14,577 nucleotides of DNA from JBBRHH01 sp038222915 (GTDB taxonomy: Bacteria; Planctomycetota; Phycisphaerae; Tepidisphaerales; Tepidisphaeraceae): positions 1 to 14,577 of the forward strand of contig JBBRHH010000089.1 in assembly GCA_038222915.1 (NCBI GenBank), read 5' to 3'. Made by a program: the position numbers and the translations under genes. Position 1 is the first letter of the stretch, and each line of letters starts with the position of its first letter. Positions 7,275-14,185 of this stretch are shown here, piece after piece. The notes beneath the pieces were generated by a model. That model saw only the letters and a program-made list of their open reading frames with translations, did not search any database and had not been told where the DNA came from.

Positions 7275-7387
7275 ACAATTTGTTGACTATACGGCAGCAC
7301 GGTCGTTGCGTAGTGAGAATTTTCGCTCGGTCGCTGCACGTTTGACGTTGACGGGGCGGACGATAGCTGGTTTGCTGGCAGGCTGCA

Positions 7388-8122
7388 ATGAACATTTCCT
7401 CATCCAACTCGCGCCATGCAGTGCCTTCCGACGGGAAGGAACAGTGGGAAAGCTCCGGGGATGTCGCTTCGAGCAACGATGATGCGTCTGCCACGACTCG
7501 ACCGGTCCGTGAAGGACCCAATGGTGAATTGACGGATGAGGAATTGCTGGAGGCCTACCGGCACGGCGATCGAAGTGGGTTTAACCAGCTCGTCGAACGC
7601 TATCAGCGGGAGCTGTATCATTTTCTGGTTCGATTCCTTGGAGACCGCGCCGCGGCCGAGGATGTTTTTCAGGAAACATTCCTTCAAGTCCACCAGTCGG
7701 CGGACACGTTTGATCTGTCGCGGCGCTTCCGCCCGTGGCTTTTTACAATAGCGGCCAATAAAGCGCGCGACCTAATGCGGTCGCAGGCGCGGCGGCCGAC
7801 CAATCCGCTTCAGGCGTCGATCAGCAGCGGGGATGAAGACAGCGGCTCGTTTATTGACCTGATGCAAGCCGAAGTGGAAATGCCCGGCGAGCAGATGGAA
7901 AAGGAGGAGTTACAACGAGTTGTGCATGCCACGGTGATGAGCATGCCCGAACATTTACGTGAAATTCTTCTGCTTTCGTACTTCCATCAATTCCCGTACA
8001 AGCAGATCAGCGATATTTTGCTAATTCCGCTTGGGACCGTCAAATCACGGCTGCACGCAGCCGTTGCTCATTTCGCAGATCGTTGGCGCATAATTCAAGA
8101 GAACAAAGCGCGCCTTCAGTAA
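7388..8122 (+). CDS. ECF-type sigma factor with long polar N-terminal extension
   Basis: 244 residues. The first roughly 45 are Ser/Asp/Asn-rich and low in hydrophobics, unlike compact ECF factors. Region 2 spans about 65-135, with FNQLVERYQRELYHFLVRFLGD, the AAAEDVFQETFLQV core (88-101) and FRPWLFTIAANKARDLMR (114-131). Region 4 spans about 175-230, with MPEHLREILLLSYF and the helix-turn-helix YKQISDILLIPLGTVKSRL (204-222). No region 3 is present. No ZAS-type anti-sigma gene follows; instead a small 103-residue gene begins 158 bases downstream. The start at 7388 has only a weak GCAGG ahead of it, and a later start before residue 45 is possible. Codons are more evenly balanced in G and C than in the neighbours, and no excess of G is seen on the top strand here. 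Family sure, target genes unknown. Confidence 0.93.
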   Translation: MNISSSNSRHAVPSDGKEQWESSGDVASSNDDASATTRPVREGPNGELTDEELLEAYRHGDRSGFNQLVERYQRELYHFLVRFLGDRAAAEDVFQETFLQVHQSADTFDLSRRFRPWLFTIAANKARDLMRSQARRPTNPLQASISSGDEDSGSFIDLMQAEVEMPGEQMEKEELQRVVHATVMSMPEHLREILLLSYFHQFPYKQISDILLIPLGTVKSRLHAAVAHFADRWRIIQENKARLQ

Positions 8123-8280
8123 GTAGTATCTCCGACGTGCTCGTTCATCCGGGAAGTCCGATCCTGTGGTAGGGACTCGTTGCCGCTGTGTATGCGGTCG
8201 CGGCGGATTGCCGGGAGTATTGAGTAATTCGCTGAATGCGACGATGGGGTTGCATTCAAGAGAACATCCGGGGCAGATTT

Positions 8281-8592
8281 ATGGAAATGAAACTCGGCGA
8301 CGATGACCGTCGCGCAATCGACCTGCTTCTGGACCACGGTCCAGACCATTTCGAGGACGGCGAACGTGGGCACGTTCACCAAAGCGGGTTCGCCGCGGTG
8401 GTCGATTCGGACTTTGACGGCCGGCTTGTTCAGGTGGAGAGCATTCTTAACCTGCTGTCCGCGATGCCCGAGCCGGAAGTTCCGTCGCATCTGGTGGCCA
8501 AGACGCTGAGCTACATCGACACAGCAAGTCCGAGAGGCACGCGGCTTGCGCCGCGCGACCGGATCGCCGTCGATGACCAGCCTGTCGCCTGA
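8281..8592 (+). CDS. Small uncharacterised protein downstream of ECF sigma factor
   Basis: 103 residues from an ATG at 8281, with a G-rich stretch (CCGGGGCAG) just upstream; ATG 8287 is also possible. It is acidic and soluble: MKLGDDDRRAIDLLLDHG (3-20), a central region with QVESILNLLSAMPEPEVPSHL (about 56-76), then LVAKTLSYIDTA, and a polar tail. It has no membrane helix, zinc-finger motif or signal peptide. The pattern of a helix ending in a Met-Pro/Glu turn followed by P-x-x-L-V-x-K-T-L is one I associate from memory with small proteins encoded beside planctomycete sigma factors. A role as a soluble sigma partner is inferred from its position and size alone. It is convergent with bioF, whose stop is only 10 bases away. 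Even base composition like that of the sigma gene before it supports a shared origin. Confidence 0.7.
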   Translation: MEMKLGDDDRRAIDLLLDHGPDHFEDGERGHVHQSGFAAVVDSDFDGRLVQVESILNLLSAMPEPEVPSHLVAKTLSYIDTASPRGTRLAPRDRIAVDDQPVA

Positions 8593-8602
8593 TTCGTTAT
8601 CC

Positions 8603-9781
8603 CTATTTGTTCAGATCCTGAATCGCCGCGATGAGCGCGCCGACTTCGCTGTCGTCGTGCGCCGCGGAGAGAGTGACGCGCAGGCGGCTTGTGCCGGGGG
8701 GCACTGTTGGGGGCCTTACCGCTACCACGAGCAATCCATTTTGTTCCAGGGCCCTCGCTGCGGCGAGCGCCTCGGCGGCGTCGCCGAGAATGATGGGGAT
8801 AATGGGGGAGTCGCCGCCAACCAGTTTCAATTCAGCCCGGACGCGTTTGGCCAGTTGTCGCACGCGCTGCTGCCGCCACGGTTCCTGCGCCATGATTGCA
8901 ATCGCCTCGGTTGCGGCGGCGGGGATGGTGGGCGGCACGGCGGTGGAGTAGATGTAGGCTCGGCCGAAATTGGCCAGGGCGTCAATGAATTGGCTGGAGG
9001 CGCAGATTGCGCCGCCTGCTGCGCCCATTGCTTTTGAGAGTGTGATGACGCTGACGTCGACGATGTCGGCCAAGTCGATCTCGGCGGCGTAGCCTGCGCC
9101 GGCAGGTCCATAGGTTCCGGTGCCGTGGGCCTCATCGAGCAGCAGCGCAAAGGGTTTTGTGCGCTTCAGTTGTTGAAGGCCGGCGAGATCGGCGGCGTCG
9201 CCGTCCATGCTGAAGATGGATTCGGTGATGACGACCTGGAGTTGTTGCTGATCGGGCTGGTCGAGCAGGCGCGACAGTTTGGCGAAGTTGTTGTGTGGGA
9301 AGACGCGAAACGGTTGACTGGTTGCGCGAACGGCGTCGATGAGCGATGCGTGGGCGAGCTTGTCGATGAGAAACCGCACGGCTCCCCGTTCGCCAAGGCG
9401 GGCGAAGGTTTGCACGGCGGCGTGGGAGGCCTGATATCCGCTCGGCAGGATTACGGCCGACTCCTTTTGCTTCCAGCGTGCGATGGTTTGTTCGGCGGTT
9501 GCGAGTTGCGGGGTGTAGCCGGTGATGAGTGCCGATGCGCCGCTGCCGGCGCCGTATCCCGCGGAGGTGCGGGCGACGGCGTCGATCATGCGCGGGTGAT
9601 GGGTCAGGCCCAAATAATTGTTGGAAGCAAAATTGATGAAAGTCCGGCCTTCGATTTCGACGTGCACTGCGTCGATGGGGACAATCACCCTGCGCTGGCG
9701 GGTCAACCCTGAATTCTGCTGCGCTGCGCGTGCGTGGCTTAGTGCGGCATGCAGCGGATCATCTCCGCCGTTGCCGGGCAT
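8603..9781 (-). CDS. bioF: 8-amino-7-oxononanoate synthase (biotin biosynthesis)
   Basis: 392 residues, typical for the family. It is a PLP enzyme that condenses pimeloyl-thioester with L-alanine, releasing CO2, to make 8-amino-7-oxononanoate for biotin. The fold-type I motifs are intact: FASNNYLGLTHHP (51-63), GYGAGSGASALITGY (75-89), a DKLAHAS segment (140-146), LDEAHGTGTYGPAGAG (215-230) and the PLP lysine K250 in TLSKAMGAAGG. The C-terminal RPPTVPPGTSRLRVTLSAAH (356-375) favours BioF over its close relative glycine C-acetyltransferase (Kbl), whose equivalent region differs. The ATG overlaps the stop of the HU gene by one base (TGATG), so it is probably translated by re-initiation from HU. 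No other bio gene is in the window. The KBL alternative has low weight. Confidence 0.9.
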   Translation of the reverse strand: MPGNGGDDPLHAALSHARAAQQNSGLTRQRRVIVPIDAVHVEIEGRTFINFASNNYLGLTHHPRMIDAVARTSAGYGAGSGASALITGYTPQLATAEQTIARWKQKESAVILPSGYQASHAAVQTFARLGERGAVRFLIDKLAHASLIDAVRATSQPFRVFPHNNFAKLSRLLDQPDQQQLQVVITESIFSMDGDAADLAGLQQLKRTKPFALLLDEAHGTGTYGPAGAGYAAEIDLADIVDVSVITLSKAMGAAGGAICASSQFIDALANFGRAYIYSTAVPPTIPAAATEAIAIMAQEPWRQQRVRQLAKRVRAELKLVGGDSPIIPIILGDAAEALAAARALEQNGLLVVAVRPPTVPPGTSRLRVTLSAAHDDSEVGALIAAIQDLNK

Positions 9782-10161
9782 CAGGCGCCTGCCGCCGACT
9801 CGGATGCATGTTCTTCATCCGAACCTTCGGGCATTTCGTCGATGTCGCCTGCTTCGTCGTCGATGGCCGATCCGGTGAGGTCGGCGAGTTTCTGCTTCAT
9901 CAGCCGTCCGACCTTGAACTTAACGGTGCGCTTTTCCGGTACTTCGACGGGCTGAAGCGTCTTGGGGTTCTGCGCGCGGCGGGCTTTGCGCAGCTTGGTT
10001 TCGAAGACGCCAAAATCACGAAATTCGAGCCGGTTGCCCCGGCCGAGTTCGCTGATGATCTCATCGAGGAACTGCTGAACGACTTTCTTCACCTGCACGC
10101 GCCGTGAGTTCAAGCCGTCGGAGATTCGGTCGATCAATTCTTTCTTCGTGATGGTTGCCAT
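9781..10161 (-). CDS. HU/IHF-family DNA-binding protein with acidic C-terminal tail
   Basis: 126 residues from an ATG at 10161, with AAGGGA 5 bases upstream; this start is preferred to an upstream extension of 18 residues that has no ribosome binding site. Residues 1-93 are a complete HU fold: the helical dimer part ITKKELIDRISDGL (4-17) and VVQQFLDEIISELGRG (27-42), then the beta-arm region NRLEFRDFGVFETKLRKARRAQNP (43-66), where the proline at the arm tip intercalates DNA, and a closing helix VGRLMKQKLADLTG. HU bends and compacts DNA without strong sequence preference. Unusually, a roughly 28-residue acidic tail follows (about 99-126, with DDEAGDIDEMPEGSDEE). Canonical HU ends near residue 90-95. 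The gene overlaps bioF downstream and has its own promoter candidate. It is HU-like; IHF subunits are less likely. Confidence 0.92.
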   Translation of the reverse strand: MATITKKELIDRISDGLNSRRVQVKKVVQQFLDEIISELGRGNRLEFRDFGVFETKLRKARRAQNPKTLQPVEVPEKRTVKFKVGRLMKQKLADLTGSAIDDEAGDIDEMPEGSDEEHASESAAGA

Positions 10162-10213
10162 ATGTGTCCCTTGAACGGACTTTAAGACTGGTACAGAGCC
10201 GGAGTTACACAAC

Positions 10214-10243
10214 ACTATGACCGAACCCCCCGCCCGGCGTCAA
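10214..10243 (-). promoter_or_regulatory. Sigma-70-type promoter candidate for the HU gene
   Basis: On the minus strand, TTGACG (10238-10243, five of six to TTGACA) and CATAGT (10214-10219, four of six to TATAAT) are 18 bases apart. Transcription would begin near 10207, giving a leader of about 46 bases before the HU ATG with the AAGGGA site inside it. The call rests on pattern match only. Confidence 0.45.
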
Positions 10244-10260
10244 GCAATAAATCAGCTAAA

Positions 10261-10307
10261 CCTGTCCGGTTGTGCTGCAGGCGGGCGGTTAAGACAACCT
10301 CGACAGG
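10261..10307. repeat. Large imperfect inverted repeat between HU and lpd promoters
   Basis: Left arm CCTGTCCGGTTGT (10261-10273) pairs with right arm ACAACCTCGACAGG (10294-10307): two 6-bp helices separated by a 1-by-2 internal loop, around a 20-base loop. It sits between the divergent HU and lpd promoter candidates, so it may be an operator or a DNA structure acting on both. There is no U-tract, so a terminator is unlikely. Confidence 0.45.
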
Positions 10308-10319
10308 CATCCGAGCACC

Positions 10320-10348
10320 CTGACAATGCGATTGATGCCCGCTATCCT
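10320..10348 (+). promoter_or_regulatory. Sigma-70-type promoter candidate for lpd
   Basis: CTGACA (10320-10325, five of six to TTGACA) and TATCCT (10343-10348, four of six to TATAAT) are 17 bases apart. The predicted start near 10355 leaves a short leader that contains the lpd Shine-Dalgarno at about 10366-10374. Pattern match only. Confidence 0.4.
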
Positions 10349-10382
10349 TTGGTAGAACAAACTCTTGAAAGGTGGTTTTTCC

Positions 10383-11780
10383 GTGGCTGAAGGTTCTTTC
10401 GATCTGATTGTCATTGGGGCTGGTCCGGGCGGATATGTTGCCGCGATTCGGGCCGCACAGCTTGGAATGCGCGTGGCTTGCGTTGAAAAACAGTATCTGG
10501 GGGGTGTTTGCCTAAACGTGGGCTGCATCCCGAGCAAGGCTTTGCTGGATTCGACAGAGAAGTATTACGAGGCCAAGACGTCATTCTCGCGGCATGGGAT
10601 CAAAGTAGGCGAGCTCGGCTTTGACCTGCCGGTGATGCTGGGCCGCAAGGACAAGGTGGTCAAAGCCCTGACTGATGGCGTGGGGACACTCTTTAAGCGC
10701 AACAAGATCGAATCGATTCGAGGAGCGGGCCGGCTGGTGAATGCGACGACGGTCGAGGTGAAGGACAACACGACGACACGAAATATCACCGCGCCGAAGA
10801 TCATCATCGCCACTGGCAGCGCGCCGATTCAACTGCCTTCGCTGCCGTTCGATGGGAAATACATCGTCAGCTCGACCGAGGCGCTGTCGTTTACGGAAGT
10901 GCCCAAGCGGCTGATCGTGGTGGGCGCCGGCTATATCGGCCTGGAAATTGGATCGGTGTGGAATCGGCTGGGATCTGAGGTGCTGGTGCTGGAGTTTATG
11001 GATCGAATCATTCCGCCGATGGACAAAGAGATGACGTCGGCATTGCAGCGGATCCTTGAAAAACAGGGGTTGAAGTTCAAGTTCAATACGTCGGCGCAGT
11101 CGGCGAAAGTAGTGAACGGGATGGTGCAGGTGGGGTGGACGAGCGGCGATCAGACTGGCGTTGAGGAGGCCGACCGGGTGCTGGTTTCGACTGGGCGAAA
11201 GCCGTATACGGATCAACTTGGACTGGCCGAGATCGGCGTGGAGATGGACAAGAAAGGGTTCATCAAGGTGGACGGGCATTTCGCGACGAACGTTCCAAGC
11301 ATTTACGCGATCGGCGATGTGATTGGCGGGGCGATGCTGGCGCACAAGGCGGAGGAAGAGGGCGTGGCGTGCGTGGAAACGATGGCGGGGAAGGCCGGGC
11401 ATGTGAACTATCACGCTGTGCCTGGGGTTATTTATACGCATCCGGAGTTGGCGCAGGTGGGCTATACCGAAGACGATGCGAAGGCCGCGGGACATGAGGT
11501 GAAAGTGGGAAAATTCCCGCTGATTGCCAATGGTCGGGCGCGGGCGATGGATGAGACCGATGGGCTTGTGAAGATCATCGCGGATGCGAAGACGGATCGG
11601 GTGTTGGGAATTCACATTCTCGCGCCGCACGCGTCAGACATGATTGCAGAGGCCGCGATTGCGGTGGAGTTCGCGGCCACCTCGGAGGATATTGCGCGGT
11701 CGGTGCATGCACATCCGACACTGCCGGAGGCGATGAAGGAGGCGGCGCTGGCGGTTTCGAAGCGGGCGATCCATATCTGA
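10383..11780 (+). CDS. lpdA: Dihydrolipoyl dehydrogenase (E3)
   Basis: 465 residues from a GTG at 10383, chosen because GAAAGGTGG lies about 8 bases upstream; a TTG at 10365 would add six residues ahead of the conserved fold and overlap that site. It is a flavoenzyme that reoxidises dihydrolipoamide in pyruvate, 2-oxoglutarate and related dehydrogenase complexes and in glycine cleavage, passing electrons to NAD+. The FAD-binding GxGPGG (12-17), the redox disulfide C43-x4-C48 (GGVCLNVGCIPSK), the NAD Rossmann GAGYIGLE, the second FAD motif YAIGDV and the C-terminal dimer-interface H444-E449 pair (HPTLPEA) are all present. No E1 or E2 gene is adjacent, so it probably serves several complexes from a stand-alone position. 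It is divergent from the HU gene and ends in a clear hairpin. Confidence 0.96.
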   Translation: MAEGSFDLIVIGAGPGGYVAAIRAAQLGMRVACVEKQYLGGVCLNVGCIPSKALLDSTEKYYEAKTSFSRHGIKVGELGFDLPVMLGRKDKVVKALTDGVGTLFKRNKIESIRGAGRLVNATTVEVKDNTTTRNITAPKIIIATGSAPIQLPSLPFDGKYIVSSTEALSFTEVPKRLIVVGAGYIGLEIGSVWNRLGSEVLVLEFMDRIIPPMDKEMTSALQRILEKQGLKFKFNTSAQSAKVVNGMVQVGWTSGDQTGVEEADRVLVSTGRKPYTDQLGLAEIGVEMDKKGFIKVDGHFATNVPSIYAIGDVIGGAMLAHKAEEEGVACVETMAGKAGHVNYHAVPGVIYTHPELAQVGYTEDDAKAAGHEVKVGKFPLIANGRARAMDETDGLVKIIADAKTDRVLGIHILAPHASDMIAEAAIAVEFAATSEDIARSVHAHPTLPEAMKEAALAVSKRAIHI

Positions 11781-11792
11781 GCAAATGAAAAT

Positions 11793-11823
11793 GGGCGTAT
11801 CCGTTGATGAGGCGGATACGCCC
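11793..11823. terminator. Hairpin between convergent lpd and DUF5684-like gene
   Basis: A perfect 11-bp stem, GGGCGTATCCG (11793-11803) with CGGATACGCCC (11813-11823), closes a 9-base loop 12 bases after the lpd stop. The stem is GC-rich. The T-tract is weak on both sides (AGCATTTC to the right, CATTTTC to the left on the other strand), so it is likely bidirectional but not textbook. Its place between two convergent genes supports the call. Confidence 0.75.
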
Positions 11824-11845
11824 AGCATTTCGAATGAACTGAAGA

Positions 11846-12277
11846 TCAGATCCGTGGAGGCTGTCCAACGGGAAATCCTTGCGGGCCGCCTGGGATCCCG
11901 CCGGGACCGCGATATTGCGCGTCGCCGAACCCGAGAATGGGATAGAAGATGAACGGCAGGAATGCCAGGCCTACTCCGAAGCCTGCGCTTTTCCCAAAGG
12001 ATTTGGCGACCTCCATCGCGACAATGATTGCCATCACGATACTGACGAAGGGAATGAGGAAAAGAATGATCCACCAGAGTGGCTTGCCAACGATCTTCAA
12101 CAGAATGATCACGTTGTAGATGGGGACAATGGCCGCCCAACCGGGCTGACCGGCCTTTTCAAATGTCTTCCAAAAGCCAGCGATGACAAGGACGACAATC
12201 GCAATGTAGAGGATGATTACAATCACTTTTCGCTCCGGTTTGACCCTTCGACCCATTGAAAAATCCGCTCTGCCCAT
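11846..12277 (-). CDS. Small multi-pass membrane protein, DUF5684-like
   Basis: 143 residues. Hydrophobic segments lie at about 18-35 (VIVIILYIAIVVLVIAGF), 48-62 (a shorter one), 67-88 (LWWIILFLIPFVSIVMAIIVAM) and 98-116. Between them is FEKAGQPGWAAIVPIYNVIILLKIVGKPLWW, and after them FGKSAGFGVGLAFLPFIFYPILGFGDAQY; both strings are typical of the DUF5684 family, known to me as an uncharacterised bacterial membrane family. The C-terminal tail is Gly/Pro-rich and short. The start is not decided: ATG 12277 has no ribosome binding site, and ATG 12256 (giving MGRRVKPERK) has a weak purine run ahead. It follows the S1/P1 nuclease by 78 bases on the same strand and may be the last gene of that unit or separate. 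Function unknown; no catalytic motif is visible. Confidence 0.8.
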   Translation of the reverse strand: MGRADFSMGRRVKPERKVIVIILYIAIVVLVIAGFWKTFEKAGQPGWAAIVPIYNVIILLKIVGKPLWWIILFLIPFVSIVMAIIVAMEVAKSFGKSAGFGVGLAFLPFIFYPILGFGDAQYRGPGGIPGGPQGFPVGQPPRI

Positions 12278-12355
12278 TGCATCGCGGATCAGTTTGCCCG
12301 CTCAATCTACGCCAAGACGTGTTCCTTTGCCAAATTCTAGCGCGACAAATGTAGG

Positions 12356-13264
12356 TTAAGGTGTCGAGCGAACTGTCGTCGGTGCGTCCTGTAACGCTTT
12401 TTCCAGCACGTCCGCCAGGCGAACACCGGCCTTTGTCAGTTGCGCGTCGATGACTGGCCGGGTTTCTTTTACGTAATCCGGCGTGATGTCCAGCACGATT
12501 GTCTTGTCGGCGGCGATGCCTTTGTAGACCACACTTTTCGCGACGGCGTGGGACTCGACGGCCCATTCTTCGGGTGACTTCAATTTGAGCCATTCCTTTG
12601 CGCTGTCTGCGTCGACTTTCGACGCGAGGGCGTCTGCGTACTTTAGTACGTTGTCTTGCGAGCGATCGTGCCCGAGGGCCTCAATAATCAGCAGGGTGTC
12701 CCAGAGAGAGTGGAGGTTGTTGTTGATGGGCTGTGTGGAGGGGGCAAAGTTGATGTGACGGTCGTTGCCGCCGCGGTCTTTGTTGAATTCGCTGCAGTGG
12801 AGGGGCTGGTGGATGTCGCCTACGAAATGGATGACGTATTTCAGGGCTCGTTCGCGATCGCGGGGCTCAAGGGCGCGGTTCGACAGGATGGCGATCTGTT
12901 CTTTCAGATGTCCGACCAAACAACCTTTTTTACCTGTCGCATCGTCTTCGATGCAGTCGCGATTGGGATCGTAATCGTCGCCTTCGAGGGGGATGTCGAC
13001 GTAGTGCCAGGGGCCGGTGTTGTTGGACTTTTTGATCAGGTCGGGCCAGTTGGGGATGTAGGGATCGGAGATGCTGGCGTGCCTTGACTCGGTTTCGTCG
13101 GCTTTTAATAGGGCCGCGATTTTTTGTTTTGCTTCGGGGGAGAGCCGGTCTTCGGCGATGCGGGCGACGATGATGTGGCCGGCGGTGCCCCAGGCGAATG
13201 CCGAGGCCGGGATGGAAAAGAGAACGATGAGGACGAGGGAGAGTCGACGTGACATGGCGGACAT
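12356..13264 (-). CDS. Secreted S1/P1-type nuclease
   Basis: 302 residues with a signal peptide (1-24: SRRLSLVLIVLFSIPASAFA) cut before W25. The mature N-terminal Trp is itself a zinc ligand in this family. All nine ligands for the three-zinc site can be traced: W25, H30 (WGTAGH), D75 (NWPD), H87 (WHYVD), H146 and D150 (VIHFVGD), H156 (HCSEF region, HQPLH), H185 and D189 (LHSLWD). Spacings H146-D150-H156 and H185-D189 match P1 nuclease. The expected activity is cleavage of single-stranded DNA and RNA and 3'-phosphate removal outside the cytoplasm, for nutrient or phosphate scavenging. Cysteines at 104 and 115 could form a disulfide. ATG 13264 is used; ATG 13255 is also possible. It starts 27 bases after the SMP-30 gene and is probably co-transcribed with it. 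Confidence 0.94.
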   Translation of the reverse strand: MSAMSRRLSLVLIVLFSIPASAFAWGTAGHIIVARIAEDRLSPEAKQKIAALLKADETESRHASISDPYIPNWPDLIKKSNNTGPWHYVDIPLEGDDYDPNRDCIEDDATGKKGCLVGHLKEQIAILSNRALEPRDRERALKYVIHFVGDIHQPLHCSEFNKDRGGNDRHINFAPSTQPINNNLHSLWDTLLIIEALGHDRSQDNVLKYADALASKVDADSAKEWLKLKSPEEWAVESHAVAKSVVYKGIAADKTIVLDITPDYVKETRPVIDAQLTKAGVRLADVLEKALQDAPTTVRSTP

Positions 13265-13291
13265 CGTAACCCGCCGAAAATGTCGCCGCCA

Positions 13292-14176
13292 TTATCCGAG
13301 ATATTCAAACGCTTCTACGCCGCGCGATTGGACGCGGACGCGGAAGAGGGAGCCGGCGTGGGGTTGGTCGCGTTTGTCGGCTTCACTGTCGACACCCTGG
13401 GCGGCGGTGGTGATGTAGAGGTCGTTTAGATCTTTTCCGCCGAGTGCGCAGGAGGTTACGTGCTTTGCGCCGGGCACGTGCACGACGTCGAGCAGTTCAG
13501 CTGTTTTGGGATTCCAATGAGCGACTTGTGCGCCGCCGTAGAGGGCGACCCAGATGTTGTCGTCGGAGTCGATGGTCATGCCGTCGGGGTAGCCCATGTT
13601 GACGGGAACTTTGATGACGGTGCGCTTGTTGGAGATTGCGCCGGCGGCGAGGTCATAATCGAACGCCCATACCTCGCGGGTTGGCGTGTCAATGAAGTAC
13701 ATGGTTTTGTGGTCGCGGGTCCAGACGAGGCCGTTGGAGATGGTCAGATCGGTGAGCATCCGGTGGAGGGTCTGGTCGATGTCGAGGCGATAGAGACTGG
13801 CTGCGCCTTTTTTTTCCTGGTAGTTCAGTGTGCCGACCCAGAATCGGCCGGCCGGGTCGCACTTGCCGTCGTTGAAGCGGAGCTGGCCGGGTTGATTATC
13901 GACGGGGACGAGCATCTCTACTTTTTCGGTTTGCAGGTCGAGGGAGGCGATGCCGTCGCGGAGGGCGAGAATGAGGCCGCCGGAGTGACGCGGGACGACT
14001 GTGCCTACGTGCGATCCGACGTTGATTGCCCGATTGGTGTTGGTGGCGGGGTCGAAAATGAAGACCTGGCTCTCGCGGATGTCGATCCAGTAAAGCACTT
14101 GGCGCCTGGCGTCCCAGATGGAGCCTTCGCCGAGCGTGGAGGGGCGTTGCACGATGAGTTCGGCGTTGTAATCCAT
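13292..14176 (-). CDS. SMP-30/gluconolactonase-family hydrolase
   Basis: 294 residues, normal for this six-bladed beta-propeller family. Members hydrolyse sugar lactones or related esters with one divalent metal. The four expected metal/catalytic positions are visible: E17 (TLGEGSIWD), N102 (RFNDGKCDPAGRFWVGTL), N148 (TISNGLVW) and D198 (GYPDGMTID). Strand repeats such as VLYWIDI, GLILALRDGI, TMYFIDT and NIWVALYGG fit the propeller. No signal peptide is seen, so it is cytoplasmic. The substrate cannot be read from the sequence; an L-arabinono-, glucono- or other aldonolactone is most likely. It begins 9 bases after trpC ends and is followed closely by the nuclease gene, so all three may share a transcript, although their pathways are unrelated. 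No clear ribosome binding site precedes the ATG. Confidence 0.92.
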   Translation of the reverse strand: MDYNAELIVQRPSTLGEGSIWDARRQVLYWIDIRESQVFIFDPATNTNRAINVGSHVGTVVPRHSGGLILALRDGIASLDLQTEKVEMLVPVDNQPGQLRFNDGKCDPAGRFWVGTLNYQEKKGAASLYRLDIDQTLHRMLTDLTISNGLVWTRDHKTMYFIDTPTREVWAFDYDLAAGAISNKRTVIKVPVNMGYPDGMTIDSDDNIWVALYGGAQVAHWNPKTAELLDVVHVPGAKHVTSCALGGKDLNDLYITTAAQGVDSEADKRDQPHAGSLFRVRVQSRGVEAFEYLG

Positions 14177-14185
14177 GTGGATAGT

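Noticed and set aside
9125..9712. 195-codon open frame opposite bioF
   Set aside because: bioF retains every PLP-site motif; the opposite frame is Gly/Ala/Asp-rich noise.
10581..11630. 349-codon open frame opposite lpd
   Set aside because: His/Arg/Leu-rich antisense product with no domain; lpd on the plus strand is certain.
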